Assembly: GCF_007954275.1 (NCBI RefSeq)
Contig: NZ_VOLT01000013.1
Coordinates: 1-64,000, forward strand
Length of the DNA stretch: 64,000 nt
Direction of reading: 5' to 3'
Source: Colwellia demingiae
GTDB taxonomy: Bacteria > Pseudomonadota > Gammaproteobacteria > Enterobacterales > Alteromonadaceae
In this document: positions 7,157-15,877 of the stretch, piece by piece
How the letters are laid out: every line of letters begins with the position of its first letter
How positions within the stretch are numbered: the first letter of the stretch is position 1
The notes under the pieces: model-generated
Database searches by the model: none
What the model saw: only the letters and a program-made list of their open reading frames with translations
What the model was told of the DNA's origin: nothing
Position numbers and translations under genes: made by a program

Positions 7157-7244
7157 GTCATTAAAGCAGGACTAAAAACAGCTGGCTGTTTCACTCATCT
7201 CCATTTTAGCCAACTATTCTGATCCGCTTAGCAGGGCGTTAACT
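7151..7244 (+). repeat. attC site 11 (degenerate first box)
   Basis: The core GTTAACT (7238-7244), the TGATCCGCTTAGCAGGGCG part and the arms CAGCTGGCTGTTT / TTTAGCCAACTA are intact. The inverse core reads GCATAAG (7151-7157) instead of TAAC, so the conserved AAC is changed to AAG. It is the last full-length site of the array. Confidence 0.85.
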
Positions 7245-7257
7245 ATGAACATCCCCA

Positions 7258-8016
7258 TCAATTTTGTGTATCACATAGTAATTTGGCATAACGCTCCATC
7301 GGAATGTTCATTTGCTCTTGCAACCATTGACCTCTAGTAAGTAGTTCTTCTCTGTTTATCGAGGGGATGTCGTTTTTGAATGCGAGTACGATCGTGTTTT
7401 CACTGTCTACTTCGAAACTGAGTCGTTGCTTTTCAAATTCGAGCGCGAGTAATTCATCTAACTCTTCTCGTAAGTTATGTGTCGTATGGCAGATATTTAG
7501 CACGAGGACACCGTGTTTGTTGAGTGCATTTTTACAATCACGCAAGTAGGATAATTGTACTTGTTTCGGTTCCATGCCTTGTGAGTTGTATAGATCTGAA
7601 AAGATAATATCGCTTTTAATAACGGTATTTTTCATGTAATTCACAGCATTGTCTATATGAATAAAGAGGCGATCAGTATCGGGCAAGTAAAAATATTCTT
7701 TTGCGGTCTTAGCGACTGCTTCACGGTACTCAATCGCGTGTACGTTTAATTCTGAGAAACTACTGAGCAGGTTCTTCGCCATAGAGCCTGCACCTAACCC
7801 CATGACGGTGGCTGTTTTTACTGTGGGGATAAATAATAAACCCGCCATCATGGCCTGGGTATAACTGAGATGTAATCCATTAATGTTATTGAGTTTCATG
7901 CAACTTTGATATATTTTCCCATCAAAGCTGAGAATTCGGCTGGTCTTTGTTTGGTAAACATAAATCGGGCCGTGCTCATCTGCTGTAGATAAGATACATT
8001 TTCCATTGATATCCAT
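7258..8016 (-). CDS. Spermidine-synthase-like methyltransferase-fold protein
   Basis: A 252-residue protein of the polyamine synthase/class I Rossmann type. The nucleotide-binding loop is VMGLGAGSM (about 71-79), an acidic residue ends the next strand (HAIEYREA, near 94), and IIFSDLYNSQG (about 139-149) supplies the Asp typical of spermidine synthase-like proteins. It is shorter than true SpeE (about 280-290 residues), lacking part of the N-terminal strand domain, so the exact reaction is uncertain. It is transcribed against the cassette array. Its stop is only 14 bp from attC 11 and its promoter side faces the half attC at 8099, so it may itself be an inverted cassette. Confidence 0.8.
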   Translation of the reverse strand: MDINGKCILSTADEHGPIYVYQTKTSRILSFDGKIYQSCMKLNNINGLHLSYTQAMMAGLLFIPTVKTATVMGLGAGSMAKNLLSSFSELNVHAIEYREAVAKTAKEYFYLPDTDRLFIHIDNAVNYMKNTVIKSDIIFSDLYNSQGMEPKQVQLSYLRDCKNALNKHGVLVLNICHTTHNLREELDELLALEFEKQRLSFEVDSENTIVLAFKNDIPSINREELLTRGQWLQEQMNIPMERYAKLLCDTQN

Positions 8017-8098
8017 GGTATTTTTAAGACCTTTTAAATACGTGTATATAGCTGGTAGGGCATTATAATGAAAAATAGCAATGTCGAGTGAGTCTGCT

Positions 8099-8138
8099 CT
8101 ATAACAAGCGTTTTAACAAGGACAAAAAATAGATGGCA
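8099..8138 (+). repeat. Half attC remnant
   Basis: CTATAAC (8099-8105), then AAGCGTTTTAACAAGGAC and AAAAAATAGATGGC, track the 5' half of the array's attC sites (compare attC 5 and attC 1) up to the GTTGGC arm. The second arm and the GTTRRRY core are missing. It suggests that the array once reached this point. Confidence 0.6.
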
Positions 8139-8450
8139 TTAAAAGTAAATTTAAAACAGTTTCTTGACGAAAAGGGCAAGGTACTAGAACTTACGGAACA
8201 AGCCAAAACGGTGTTCAAATTTCTGACTACGATTGTGTTATCGGTTTCTGAAAATATCGAACAGCCGCTCATTGAGATTGACTTGAGATGCAATACCCGA
8301 GCAGCTGAGTTGTCTTGTGAAGGAGATATTGAAGCAAATTGTATCGCAAATAACATCATTGAGTGGCATTGTGATACCTGTGAAGCGTCTGGAACCATTT
8401 CTAATTGGCAAGGAAGCATGTGGGATATGCAAAAACCGACACTTCATTAG
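8133..8450 (+). CDS. Small Cys-containing protein, unknown
   Basis: A 105-residue protein not assigned to a family. The N-terminal half is helical and charged. The C-terminal half has four Cys (SCEGDIEANC and HCDTC), spaced as in a possible small metal or redox site, followed by a Trp-rich tail. ATG 8133 lies inside the half attC and has AAGGAC (8117-8122) as a plausible ribosome site. A minus-strand frame over the same DNA has no such support. Confidence 0.6.
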   Translation: MALKVNLKQFLDEKGKVLELTEQAKTVFKFLTTIVLSVSENIEQPLIEIDLRCNTRAAELSCEGDIEANCIANNIIEWHCDTCEASGTISNWQGSMWDMQKPTLH

Positions 8451-8582
8451 CTGACAATTCAGGTCTGAACTCAGGCTCGCAAATAAGCGGGGTTTAATTA
8501 AGAGTGATAAAAGATGCAAATAGCTGTGATAAATAACAGCAATATTGTACTATTTTTTAAGAATGAAACTTAATTGCTAGTT

Positions 8583-9425
8583 ATGGATAATAAAACACAG
8601 GAAAAAGCCGACTTTACTCTTGCCAATGCCTATGGTGGCGTTGAAATGGTACGCGCCGATTATAAGGGGCAGGCGTTTTCAAAACACGTTCATGAAGGTT
8701 ACACCATAGGTGTCATTGAAAAAGGCGCGCAACGCTTTTACCGTAGTGGTGAAATTCATACTGCGGATACGAACTCTATTATTTTAGTAAATGCTGACGA
8801 TGTACACACGGGTGAGTCTGCTTCACCGGGTGGGTGGCAATATCGAGCAATGTATCCTTTGCCGGAACATTTTGAAAACATCAGTATTGATCTTTATGAT
8901 GGTGGGAAATTCGCACCATACTTCAGCTCGTCAGTTATTAACGATCCTATCTTAACAGAGCAGTTAAGATTGCTATTTAATCAAGTCGATAACAATGCCT
9001 CAAAATTACTAACAGAAACTATTCTGTATGCCTTAATGTTACGATTAACGTTAAGGCATTCTTCACATCGCCATGTTCCAAAAGACTTGTCAGGCAGCAA
9101 AGAAAAACTCATTAGGGTAAAAGACTATTTAGATTTCTATCCAGCGGAAGATATATCGTTGAAACAATTGGCGATAATCGCTGGCTTAAGTCAATATCAC
9201 TTTATTCGGCAATTTAAAAAAATGTTCGACCTTGCGCCCCATAGCTATCAAATCCAGGCTAGGTTAAAAAAAGCGAAAACGTTACTAAAAGCTGGGGTGA
9301 AACCCGTTATGGTTGCGAGCGATTGTGGTTTTCATGATCAAAGCCATTTCAATAGACACTTTAAAAAAGCACTGGGTACTTCGCCAAGTAAGTTTCAAAA
9401 ACAAGCAGTTTTGTACAAGAACTGA
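8583..9425 (+). CDS. AraC family transcriptional regulator
   Basis: A 280-residue regulator. The N-terminal AraC-binding cupin-like domain includes FSKHVHEGYTIGVIEKGAQ. The C-terminal tandem helix-turn-helix has DISLKQLAIIAGLSQYHFIR and the second, better conserved VASDCGFHDQSHFNRHFKK, ending GTSPSKFQKQA. A TTG start nine bases earlier is possible; ATG 8583 is preferred. It lies 48 bp upstream of azlCD on the same strand. AraC proteins of this type often control a neighbouring LysE- or AzlC-type exporter, so an amino-acid-responsive activator of azlCD is likely. Confidence 0.88.
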   Translation: MDNKTQEKADFTLANAYGGVEMVRADYKGQAFSKHVHEGYTIGVIEKGAQRFYRSGEIHTADTNSIILVNADDVHTGESASPGGWQYRAMYPLPEHFENISIDLYDGGKFAPYFSSSVINDPILTEQLRLLFNQVDNNASKLLTETILYALMLRLTLRHSSHRHVPKDLSGSKEKLIRVKDYLDFYPAEDISLKQLAIIAGLSQYHFIRQFKKMFDLAPHSYQIQARLKKAKTLLKAGVKPVMVASDCGFHDQSHFNRHFKKALGTSPSKFQKQAVLYKN

Positions 9426-9473
9426 TTACGTTTACCCTGTAAACTCTTTCAAAATCTAGAAGGAGTGTTATTA

Positions 9474-10202
9474 ATGCCAAGTAAAACCGCTATCGCTGGG
9501 GAGTCCGTCTCAAGCGATTTTCAAACAATGAAGCAAGCAATCGTTGCTATATTCCCGCTTTCACTCGCTGTAGTGCCATGGGGAGTGCTTTGTGGCTCTT
9601 TAGCCATTAATGTAGGTCTTACACCTTTACAAGCTCAATTAATGTCATTGTTAATCTTTGCAGGGGCGGCGCAATTAGCAGCACTTACTATTATGGGCGC
9701 TGTTGGCTCTTTATCTTCAATGTTTTCGTCAACCTTTGTTATTAGTTCCCGACACTTACTTTATTCAGCTGTTTTTCGAGATCACGTGAGAAAAAGCTCT
9801 TTCGGACTTCGTTGTAGTATTGCCTTTTTTCTCACTGATGAAATGTTTGCGGTAACGTGTGCTTATATAGTGAAAAATAAAAGATTTAGTCCTGTTTACG
9901 CACTCAGCTCTGGTATTACCTTTTATGTTATTTGGAACATTTCAACCTTTGCAGGAATCGTTGCGGGTCAGCATATTCCCAATCTAGAACATTTAGGGCT
10001 TGAGTTTGCTATTGCAGCAACATTCATCGCGATAGTCATTCCACTTATTAAAAATAAATCTACCATGGTATCCGTTGTCACTAGCGGTTTAAGTGCCATT
10101 ATCCTTTCAGTCTTTATGAAAGAATATGCGCTAATTGCAGCAACCTTCATTGGTATGATTTGTGGTTACTTAACAAAAGACAAGGAGAGCATTAATGAAT
10201 GA
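9474..10202 (+). CDS. azlC: AzlC family branched-chain amino acid exporter, large subunit
   Basis: A 242-residue inner-membrane protein with the AzlC pattern: PLSLAVVPWGVLCGSLAINVGLTP, then AGAAQLAALTIMGA, and SSRHLLYSA near residues 90-98. About six to seven membrane helices. ATG 9474 is chosen because AGAAGGAG (9458-9465) stands 8 nt before it. The start codon at 9465 would sit inside that ribosome site. azlD overlaps its 3' end by 8 bp, as expected for a two-subunit permease. AzlCD homologues export branched-chain amino acids or analogues. Confidence 0.93.
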   Translation: MPSKTAIAGESVSSDFQTMKQAIVAIFPLSLAVVPWGVLCGSLAINVGLTPLQAQLMSLLIFAGAAQLAALTIMGAVGSLSSMFSSTFVISSRHLLYSAVFRDHVRKSSFGLRCSIAFFLTDEMFAVTCAYIVKNKRFSPVYALSSGITFYVIWNISTFAGIVAGQHIPNLEHLGLEFAIAATFIAIVIPLIKNKSTMVSVVTSGLSAIILSVFMKEYALIAATFIGMICGYLTKDKESINE

Positions 10203-10515
10203 TTTTTGGTTAGCTTTATTAGGCATGACATGTATCACCTTTTCATGTCGATACTTCTTTTTCTCCACAACCGTCCCTTTTAAACTCGGGCCAAAAGTAA
10301 GCAGATTACTTAGCTATACAGCACCTTCTGTTATGACAGCGATGTGGGTACCTATTGTATTTCTTGGCCATCAGGAGAGCGGTAGTGATTTTATTACCAG
10401 CCCTTTTTTAATCGCAGGTATAGCAACAGTGATATTTAGTTTATTGATAAAAAATACGCTGGCCGTGGTTATATTCGGTATGAGTGTTTTTGCCTTGTTG
10501 AAGGTGTTTTTCTAA
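10195..10515 (+). CDS. azlD: AzlD family small subunit of amino acid exporter
   Basis: A 106-residue membrane protein with three to four helices and the family's ITFSCRYFFF and APSVMTAMWVP motifs. The start overlaps the end of azlC, so the two are translationally coupled. AzlD is needed with AzlC for export. Confidence 0.92.
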   Translation: MNDFWLALLGMTCITFSCRYFFFSTTVPFKLGPKVSRLLSYTAPSVMTAMWVPIVFLGHQESGSDFITSPFLIAGIATVIFSLLIKNTLAVVIFGMSVFALLKVFF

Positions 10516-10702
10516 GTAAAACATTTGAAAGCAAAGCAAAGCAAAGCAATTGAAAGCAAAGCGATGTGATAAAAAGCATAACGAGACATTACACTCAGGT
10601 AATGCTCAACGCGATAGTTCTATTTATTGTCATCAAAAAAGTGTTGCCATCAAAAAAATCCTACTTAAGTGTCATGGACTTAAATTCAACAGAAGGTAAG
10701 CT

Positions 10703-10968
10703 TATACCCGTTCCACTTGAAGATGCAGGATTCAGCTGGAATTATAAACGCCTTTAGGCAAGGCATTGATGAAGAGAATAGTTATTATATTGTCGAAATC
10801 AATAACGTAGCATAAAGCGTTTATAAACCAGCCCTTTGGGGAAAACTGAGCAAACCATACCCGTCGTTACATTTGTTTTTAAGGGAACCACCCTTAACAA
10901 AAAAATGTGCCTTGATTATGATTCGCTCAGGTTTCCTGAAACGAGCATCTTCAAGTGGAGCGGATATA
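10703..10968. repeat. Palindrome-ended dispersed repeat, copy A
   Basis: The left end TATACCCGTTCCACTTGAAG and the right end CTTCAAGTGGAGCGGATATA are inverted repeats. Almost the whole element is the reverse complement of the one at 13898-14212, apart from an internal deletion of about 50 bp. The core hairpin is at 10765-10803. Short frames over it are not genes. The stretch before it (10516-10702) holds an AAAGC-rich repeat (10525-10565) and nothing else that I can name. Confidence 0.8.
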
Positions 10969-11004
10969 TATAGTATCAAGCAACCCTATAATTGGAGTAT
11001 TAAG

Positions 11005-11571
11005 ATGTCTACAGTCATGAAGTTTTTTCTCACCAGTGCATTGGTACTCGCTACTTTAGTTTCATCAAACAGTTATAGTGCTTCGGTATTAAGTGGTACA
11101 AAAACAATAAATTTACTCACTAAAGAAGGTCAGCGTATACCCATAGGCAGTATTGAGTTTATACCTACACCTAACAATATTCAGTATCAATTACATATTG
11201 ATCATAGTCGTTTTAAAGATTATTTTTTGTCTATGAAAGAGATGAAATGTCTCGAAGGGCCTGAGCTTTGGTGTCATATCAGATACCCCTACGAACAACC
11301 ACATACCTTAACAACTAATGATTTACGCTGGTTAGAGCATGACTTACTCTTTATGTTTAAGAAAAAAAATGAGTTTGGTGCTAACTTCTGGAATGGCGTT
11401 TATTATGCTTTGATGATTAAAGAGGATGTTATTGTAGGTGAAGCACAAGCAATAGATCTTAACTTGCTCGCAGCCCCGCCTGAAGATTTAGATACGCCTT
11501 TTTACTCTGAAGAATTACGAGATGAAATAGAACGCGTACAACGTTGGTTACCCGATATAGAAATCCGTTAA
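11005..11571 (+). CDS. Exported conserved hypothetical protein
   Basis: A 188-residue precursor. The signal peptide covers about residues 1-29, ending SNSYSA. The mature protein has a central HSRFKDYFLSMKEMKCLEGP stretch and a Cys-containing LWCHIRYPY segment, so one disulfide between the two Cys is possible. ATG 11005 is chosen over an upstream in-frame start at 10873, because that extension is encoded by repeat A and because GGAG (10994-10997) precedes ATG 11005. No known domain recognised. Periplasmic location inferred. A terminator follows 27 bp after the stop. Confidence 0.78.
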   Translation: MSTVMKFFLTSALVLATLVSSNSYSASVLSGTKTINLLTKEGQRIPIGSIEFIPTPNNIQYQLHIDHSRFKDYFLSMKEMKCLEGPELWCHIRYPYEQPHTLTTNDLRWLEHDLLFMFKKKNEFGANFWNGVYYALMIKEDVIVGEAQAIDLNLLAAPPEDLDTPFYSEELRDEIERVQRWLPDIEIR

Positions 11572-11597
11572 TTTTTTGCTGTTCAATTAAGTGACCT

Positions 11598-11637
11598 AAA
11601 AAAGAGAATAACATTTTGATGTTATTCTCTTTTTTTT
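11598..11637. terminator. Bidirectional rho-independent terminator
   Basis: AAAAAAGAGAATAACAT, loop TTTG, ATGTTATTCTCTTTTTTTT. It separates the convergent exported-protein and MFS genes. Confidence 0.92.
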
Positions 11638-11662
11638 ATAATTAACTTAATTAAGCCATTAA

Positions 11663-12892
11663 TTAGACGACAGGGTGTGTTTCTTTTAACGCTGCAATTT
11701 CATCATCTTTGTGTTGAGACACGGTACAGCGGTGTAACAGCCAACACAGCAGATAAATCAAACCATAAAGCACCATTCCACCGGCAAGTACTCCATGCCA
11801 TGCGCCATATTGCCAACAGGCAATTAAGTAAAAACCACCTAAACTACCGCCAACGTAATAATGCACTAGGTATAACGCCGTTGCTGTTGCTTTCGCTGTA
11901 TCCGCTTTTTGACTTACCCAGGCATAGGCAAGTGAGTGGGTGAAGAAAGCGCCAGAACTAATCAATAATAGGCCAATAATCATGGCGTATAAAGAATCAT
12001 AACTGGCGAGCCACATACCTATAACACTTACCGTTGTTCCTAATACCATGCCATAGATTGGGCTGTAAACTTGGCTCCAACGACCACTAAATTTTGCCGT
12101 AATGGTGCCAGTGAGATAACACAAAAAAATCATCGAGGTTAAGCTGATAGACAGTGAGTAGGGCGGCGCAACAAGACGAAATCCCATTACCGTATAAAGA
12201 TTAACGAACAAAGCAAAATTTAGTCCCCCAATAATCATCGCTAACCATAATTTACGCTGCTTTAAGTGACCAATGACATTTCGGTTATGGCTACGGAATT
12301 GTCCTTTTTTCGGGGTGAAATATTGTTGTTCAGGTAACAGTCGGTTAACTAATAATGCGCCGAATAAACTGGCAATAGCCATACCAATAACCGCCATTTC
12401 CCAGCCCCAATACTCAGTGACAAAACCGCCGTATAAACGGCCAGTAATTCCTCCTAATGAATTTGCACTAATATAGCCCCCGATAGCAAGCATCAAGGCT
12501 TTAGGGGTGAATTCTTCTGCCATGTATGCCACAGCAACGGCGGCAAATCCTGCCAGAGATATACCCATTAACCCGCGGGCTAAGGTTAACATTAGCAATG
12601 AATCTGTTAGTAACATTGCCATACCAGCAAACGGCAATAAGAAAAGACTCAGCATCATCACCTTACGACGGCCAATCATTTCTGAAGCGATAGCCCATGG
12701 CACAAGCGTTAGCGCTAAGGTTAAGGTACTTGCTGCCAGTAACCAGTTAATTTCAATGGCACTGGCGTTAAATTTTTCAGCCATTAAGGGCAACATAGGT
12801 TGGAACATGTACAAATTACAAAAGACGAGGAAAGATCCTAACGCTAACGCAAAACTTGCACGGCGATAAGCAGCTGTTTTTATTTCGATCAT
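11663..12892 (-). CDS. MFS transporter (YnfM-like drug/sugar efflux type)
   Basis: A 409-residue, 12-helix major facilitator. Family marks include PMLPLMAEKFNAS, the loop 2-3 motif ASEMIGRRKVMM (about 67-78) and RGLMGISLAGFAAVAVAYMA. The fit is to the YnfM/arabinose-efflux group, which in Escherichia coli is transcribed divergently from a LysR regulator, exactly the arrangement here. The substrate is unknown. The start ATG faces lysR across a 128-bp intergenic region holding a dyad. Confidence 0.88.
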   Translation of the reverse strand: MIEIKTAAYRRASFALALGSFLVFCNLYMFQPMLPLMAEKFNASAIEINWLLAASTLTLALTLVPWAIASEMIGRRKVMMLSLFLLPFAGMAMLLTDSLLMLTLARGLMGISLAGFAAVAVAYMAEEFTPKALMLAIGGYISANSLGGITGRLYGGFVTEYWGWEMAVIGMAIASLFGALLVNRLLPEQQYFTPKKGQFRSHNRNVIGHLKQRKLWLAMIIGGLNFALFVNLYTVMGFRLVAPPYSLSISLTSMIFLCYLTGTITAKFSGRWSQVYSPIYGMVLGTTVSVIGMWLASYDSLYAMIIGLLLISSGAFFTHSLAYAWVSQKADTAKATATALYLVHYYVGGSLGGFYLIACWQYGAWHGVLAGGMVLYGLIYLLCWLLHRCTVSQHKDDEIAALKETHPVV

Positions 12893-12999
12893 GGTGATGA
12901 CACTCAGAAGGTGACGTTTAATAACGAGTATTATTTGACGAATTGATAAAACAATAGCAATATTACATCAATAATTAAAATATATAATAACTATCAACT

Positions 13000-13018
13000 C
13001 TATAACTTAAGGTTATAG
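13000..13018. promoter_or_regulatory. Dyad operator candidate for the LysR regulator
   Basis: CTATAAC, spacer TTAAG, GTTATAG is a perfect 7-bp inverted repeat with a T-N11-A pattern typical of LysR-type boxes. It ends two bases before the lysR start codon, in the shared MFS/lysR promoter region. Confidence 0.6.
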
Positions 13019-13020
13019 CT

Positions 13021-13893
13021 ATGAATACACGTTTATTGACTTACTTTGTCAAACTGGTTGAAACAGAGAATTTCACCCGTGCGGCTGAGCAGTTACACAT
13101 TGCACAACCTGCATTAAGTGTTGCTATAAAAAAACTAGAGCAGCAATTAGATCTGCCTTTATTTCATCGAAATGAACGAAAAGTCACGCTTACTCATGAA
13201 GGTGAGGTTTTACTTGGGCATGCTCGACTTGTTTTACAACAAATTAACGACGCTAATATTGCAATGGCTGAGTTAAAAGGGCTTGAAAAAGGCGAAGTAA
13301 AACTAGGTGTTCCTAGTATGCTCGGCTCTTACTTTTTTCCTGAAATATTAATGGGATTTAAAAGCAAGTACCCAAATCTGAAACTCACTATTATTGAAGC
13401 AGGCACACAATCTATTCGCCAAATGTTGTTAGATGGAGAATTAGACTTAGGCGTCATACATAACGAAGATGTGCCTGAACGTCTTGAAACGGAGCACTTA
13501 ATCACTTCTCAAATGGTCGCAGTGGTTAGTGAAGATCATCATTTAGCGGCACAGCCCTGCATGAAATTTGTCGACTTCTTTAAAGAAGATCTTGTGATGT
13601 TTAAAGCGGGATATTTTCATCGGGAATTTATTGATGAACTCTGTCAAAAATACAATTTCACCCCGAAGATCTCTTTCGAAACAAACCTGTTGCCGATGAT
13701 GTTAAATATAGTGCGACATGATTTTTCAATATCAGCATTACTTGAACTGGTGACAGACCATGAAAAAGGCGTTGTTGCCATTCCGTTTGAAAAGCCTGTC
13801 TATCTAAATATTGCCATGGCTTGGCGGAAAAATGGTTATTTGTCACTAGCAGATAGAGCATTTCTCGAATTCGTTAATGAGTATGATAAATAA
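13021..13893 (+). CDS. LysR family transcriptional regulator
   Basis: A 290-residue LysR-type regulator. The N-terminal winged HTH (about 1-60) has TENFTRAAEQLHIAQPALSV followed by AIKKLEQQLDLPLFHR. The effector-binding fold spans about 90-290, starting GEVKLGVPSMLGSYFFPEIL. It is divergent from the MFS exporter and probably controls it and itself through the 13000-13018 dyad. The effector is unknown. The start codon is immediately downstream of the dyad, with no strong ribosome site, which suggests low, autoregulated expression. Confidence 0.92.
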   Translation: MNTRLLTYFVKLVETENFTRAAEQLHIAQPALSVAIKKLEQQLDLPLFHRNERKVTLTHEGEVLLGHARLVLQQINDANIAMAELKGLEKGEVKLGVPSMLGSYFFPEILMGFKSKYPNLKLTIIEAGTQSIRQMLLDGELDLGVIHNEDVPERLETEHLITSQMVAVVSEDHHLAAQPCMKFVDFFKEDLVMFKAGYFHREFIDELCQKYNFTPKISFETNLLPMMLNIVRHDFSISALLELVTDHEKGVVAIPFEKPVYLNIAMAWRKNGYLSLADRAFLEFVNEYDK

Positions 13894-13897
13894 AGCT

Positions 13898-14212
13898 TAT
13901 ACCCGATCCACTTGAAGATACTCGTTTCAGGAAGTCTGAGCTATTCATAATCAAGACGCATTTTTTTATTAAGGGTCATTCAGGAGAATCTGCTCCTGCA
14001 TTCTCTAACAAGCTACATCCATGTAACGTCATTAAAAAGAAAGGTAACGCAGAGTATGATTTGCTGAGTCTTCCCCAATGGGCTGGTTTAGAAACGCTTT
14101 ATGCTGCGTTATTGATTTCGACAATAGAATAACTATTCTCTTTAATCAATGCCTTGCCTAAAGGCGTTTCTAATTCCAGCTGAATCCTGCATCTTTAAGT
14201 GGAACGGGTATA
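13898..14212. repeat. Palindrome-ended dispersed repeat, copy B
   Basis: Ends TATACCCGATCCACTTGAAG and CTTTAAGTGGAACGGGTATA are inverted repeats. It is opposite in orientation to copy A, so the pair brackets the exported-protein, MFS and LysR genes. The core hairpin is at 14111-14150. No gene lies between it and sbcD. Confidence 0.82.
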
Positions 14213-14335
14213 TTATCTAGATGAATCGAAACGAATACTCCAATAAGCCAGATAAACTCTGTGTTACTACACTTAGTTTATCTGTTCAGGTAAACTAATG
14301 AACAATTCTACATTGCACAGTCTCTTAACGTTTTT

Positions 14336-15877
14336 ATGCGTATTATTCATACCTCAGATTGGCATCTTGGCCAATATTTTTACGGCAAAAGCCGCGCCAA
14401 TGAACATCAACAGTTTCTTACCTGGTTATTAGCACAAGTTAGCCTACATAACATTGATGCGATTATTGTGGCGGGTGATATTTTTGATACCTCAACACCG
14501 CCAAGTTATGCCCGCGAAATGTATTTCGATTTTATAGCGAGATTACAAGGGAGCAATTGCCAACTTATTATTTTGGCTGGTAATCATGACTCTGTAGCGA
14601 TGTTGTCTGAATCACAAGCCGTATTAGCGAGTTTGTCTACCCGTGTTATTACGCAGGTAATACCCGCTTCACTCAGTGAAGATGAGCTCGAAGAGAAGGC
14701 ACTTTCACAACAAGTTTTTCCATTACATGATGCTGATGGGAAAATCACAGCCATTATTTGTGCTATTCCTTTTGTTCGTCCGCGTGATGTTATTAGAAGT
14801 CGAGCAGGGCAGTCGGCTAGTGATAAACAGCAGAGCTTACAACAAGCAATTAGTGACCATTATCAGTATTTATATCAACAGGCACGAAAGCAAGCTGACG
14901 CGTTTGAAAAAGCTGAGGGCATTGTCGTACCCATTATAGCAACCGGCCACTTAACAGCGCTTGGCGTTTCAATAAATGACAGTAAGAGTGATTCCGTTAG
15001 AGATATTTATATTGGTTCGTTAGAAGCCTTTCCTGCTAGTGCTTTTCCCCCTGCGGACTATATTGCTCTTGGCCATATCCATAGAGCACAACAGGTAGCA
15101 AAGTCAGAGCATATACGTTATTGCGGCTCGCCAATTGCTTTAAGTTTTGATGAAGCCAAGCAAGATAAACGTGTGCTGATGGTTGAGTTTACCTCAGGTA
15201 AACTTAATCAAGTTGAAGATGTTATTGTGCCGTGTTTCCAACCGCTATACATGGTGAAAACATCGATAGATGAGGTTGAAAGCTCGCTTCAAGAAACACT
15301 GGTCGCATTTGAAAAGCGCCAAGCAGCGGAAAATATTCCTGCGAGTGTTAAGGCTTGGCTTGATATTGAAATTGATAACGGTGATCACTTAAGTGATTTA
15401 TCGCAGCGAGTCACTGAACTAGCCGTAGATATGCCTTTTGAAGTGTTATTGGTTCGTCGTTCCAAAAAGGCGCGTCAACGACGACAAGCCCAATTATCAC
15501 AACAGGATAACAGTACGTTGAGTGAGTTATCTTTAACTGAAGTTTTCGATTCGCGGTTATCACAACTTGAATGGCAAACGGATGAAGAAGTCGCACGTAA
15601 AACACGGTTAACACAATTATTTACTGAACTGTCGGTCGAAATGAAACAAGCCGCTTCTCTTGCGAATCAAAAAAGTGATGCGGATAAAGCGCTAAAGACT
15701 AGTTCATCAGCCCAAAAAGAGTCGACATCACAAAGTGCTTTACCTGAAGAAGAAAGCACAGACGCTGAAAAAGAAAGTGTTATCACCGAAAAAGAGGGTG
15801 TTATCACTGAAAAAGTCAGTGCTATCGTCGAAAAAGACAGTATTACGCCTGAATCGCTAGAGCAACACAATTTATGA
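14336..15877 (+). CDS. sbcD: SbcCD nuclease subunit SbcD with long C-terminal tail
   Basis: The Mre11-type metallophosphoesterase of the SbcCD nuclease, which cleaves hairpins and DNA ends at stalled forks. Metal-binding motifs are HTSDWHLGQ (5-13), VAGDIFD (about 45-51), GNHDS (about 81-85) and ALGHIHRAQ (about 243-251). The protein is 513 residues, about 110 more than the 400 of E. coli SbcD. The extra part (from about 400) is polar and ends in imperfect repeats of EKEGVITEK type (about 478-500). It overlaps sbcC by 4 bp (ATGA), so the two are coupled. Confidence 0.96.
   Translation: MRIIHTSDWHLGQYFYGKSRANEHQQFLTWLLAQVSLHNIDAIIVAGDIFDTSTPPSYAREMYFDFIARLQGSNCQLIILAGNHDSVAMLSESQAVLASLSTRVITQVIPASLSEDELEEKALSQQVFPLHDADGKITAIICAIPFVRPRDVIRSRAGQSASDKQQSLQQAISDHYQYLYQQARKQADAFEKAEGIVVPIIATGHLTALGVSINDSKSDSVRDIYIGSLEAFPASAFPPADYIALGHIHRAQQVAKSEHIRYCGSPIALSFDEAKQDKRVLMVEFTSGKLNQVEDVIVPCFQPLYMVKTSIDEVESSLQETLVAFEKRQAAENIPASVKAWLDIEIDNGDHLSDLSQRVTELAVDMPFEVLLVRRSKKARQRRQAQLSQQDNSTLSELSLTEVFDSRLSQLEWQTDEEVARKTRLTQLFTELSVEMKQAASLANQKSDADKALKTSSSAQKESTSQSALPEEESTDAEKESVITEKEGVITEKVSAIVEKDSITPESLEQHNL

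Larger units (their letters stand above)
1..7244 (+). mobile_element. Integron gene-cassette array (distal part)
   Basis: Eleven attC recombination sites alternate with one + strand gene each. Every site begins with a TAAC-type inverse core and, except for small deviations, ends in GTTRRRY. Between them are an imperfect long stem (GTTGGCTG ... TAGCCAAC), and a second inner box (for example CCGCTTA ... TGGCGTTA). The sites are very alike, which is typical of sedentary chromosomal integrons, where one integrase generates homogeneous attC sites. The orientation places attI and intI to the left of the window. Without seeing an integrase I cannot exclude a cluster of attC sites lacking one. Core chromosomal genes resume after about 8.1 kb. 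Confidence 0.93.

Noticed and set aside
33-7244. Array of repeats as a possible CRISPR or phage region
   Set aside because: Repeats are about 100 bp, fold as attC sites, and the spaces between them hold genes.
8099-8519. Two minus-strand frames over the small Cys protein gene
   Set aside because: They overlap each other and the better-supported + strand gene; no start signals.
8583-10515. Possibility that the AraC-azlCD block belongs to the integron
   Set aside because: No attC follows these genes and they form a normal regulator-operon arrangement.
10566-10757. 63-codon + strand frame
   Set aside because: Lies partly in repeat copy A, has no ribosome site, and the encoded sequence looks random.
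14676-14939. Frame inside sbcD and similar frames inside sbcC, metG, acnD, prc and pepN
   Set aside because: Shadows of strongly conserved genes in other frames.
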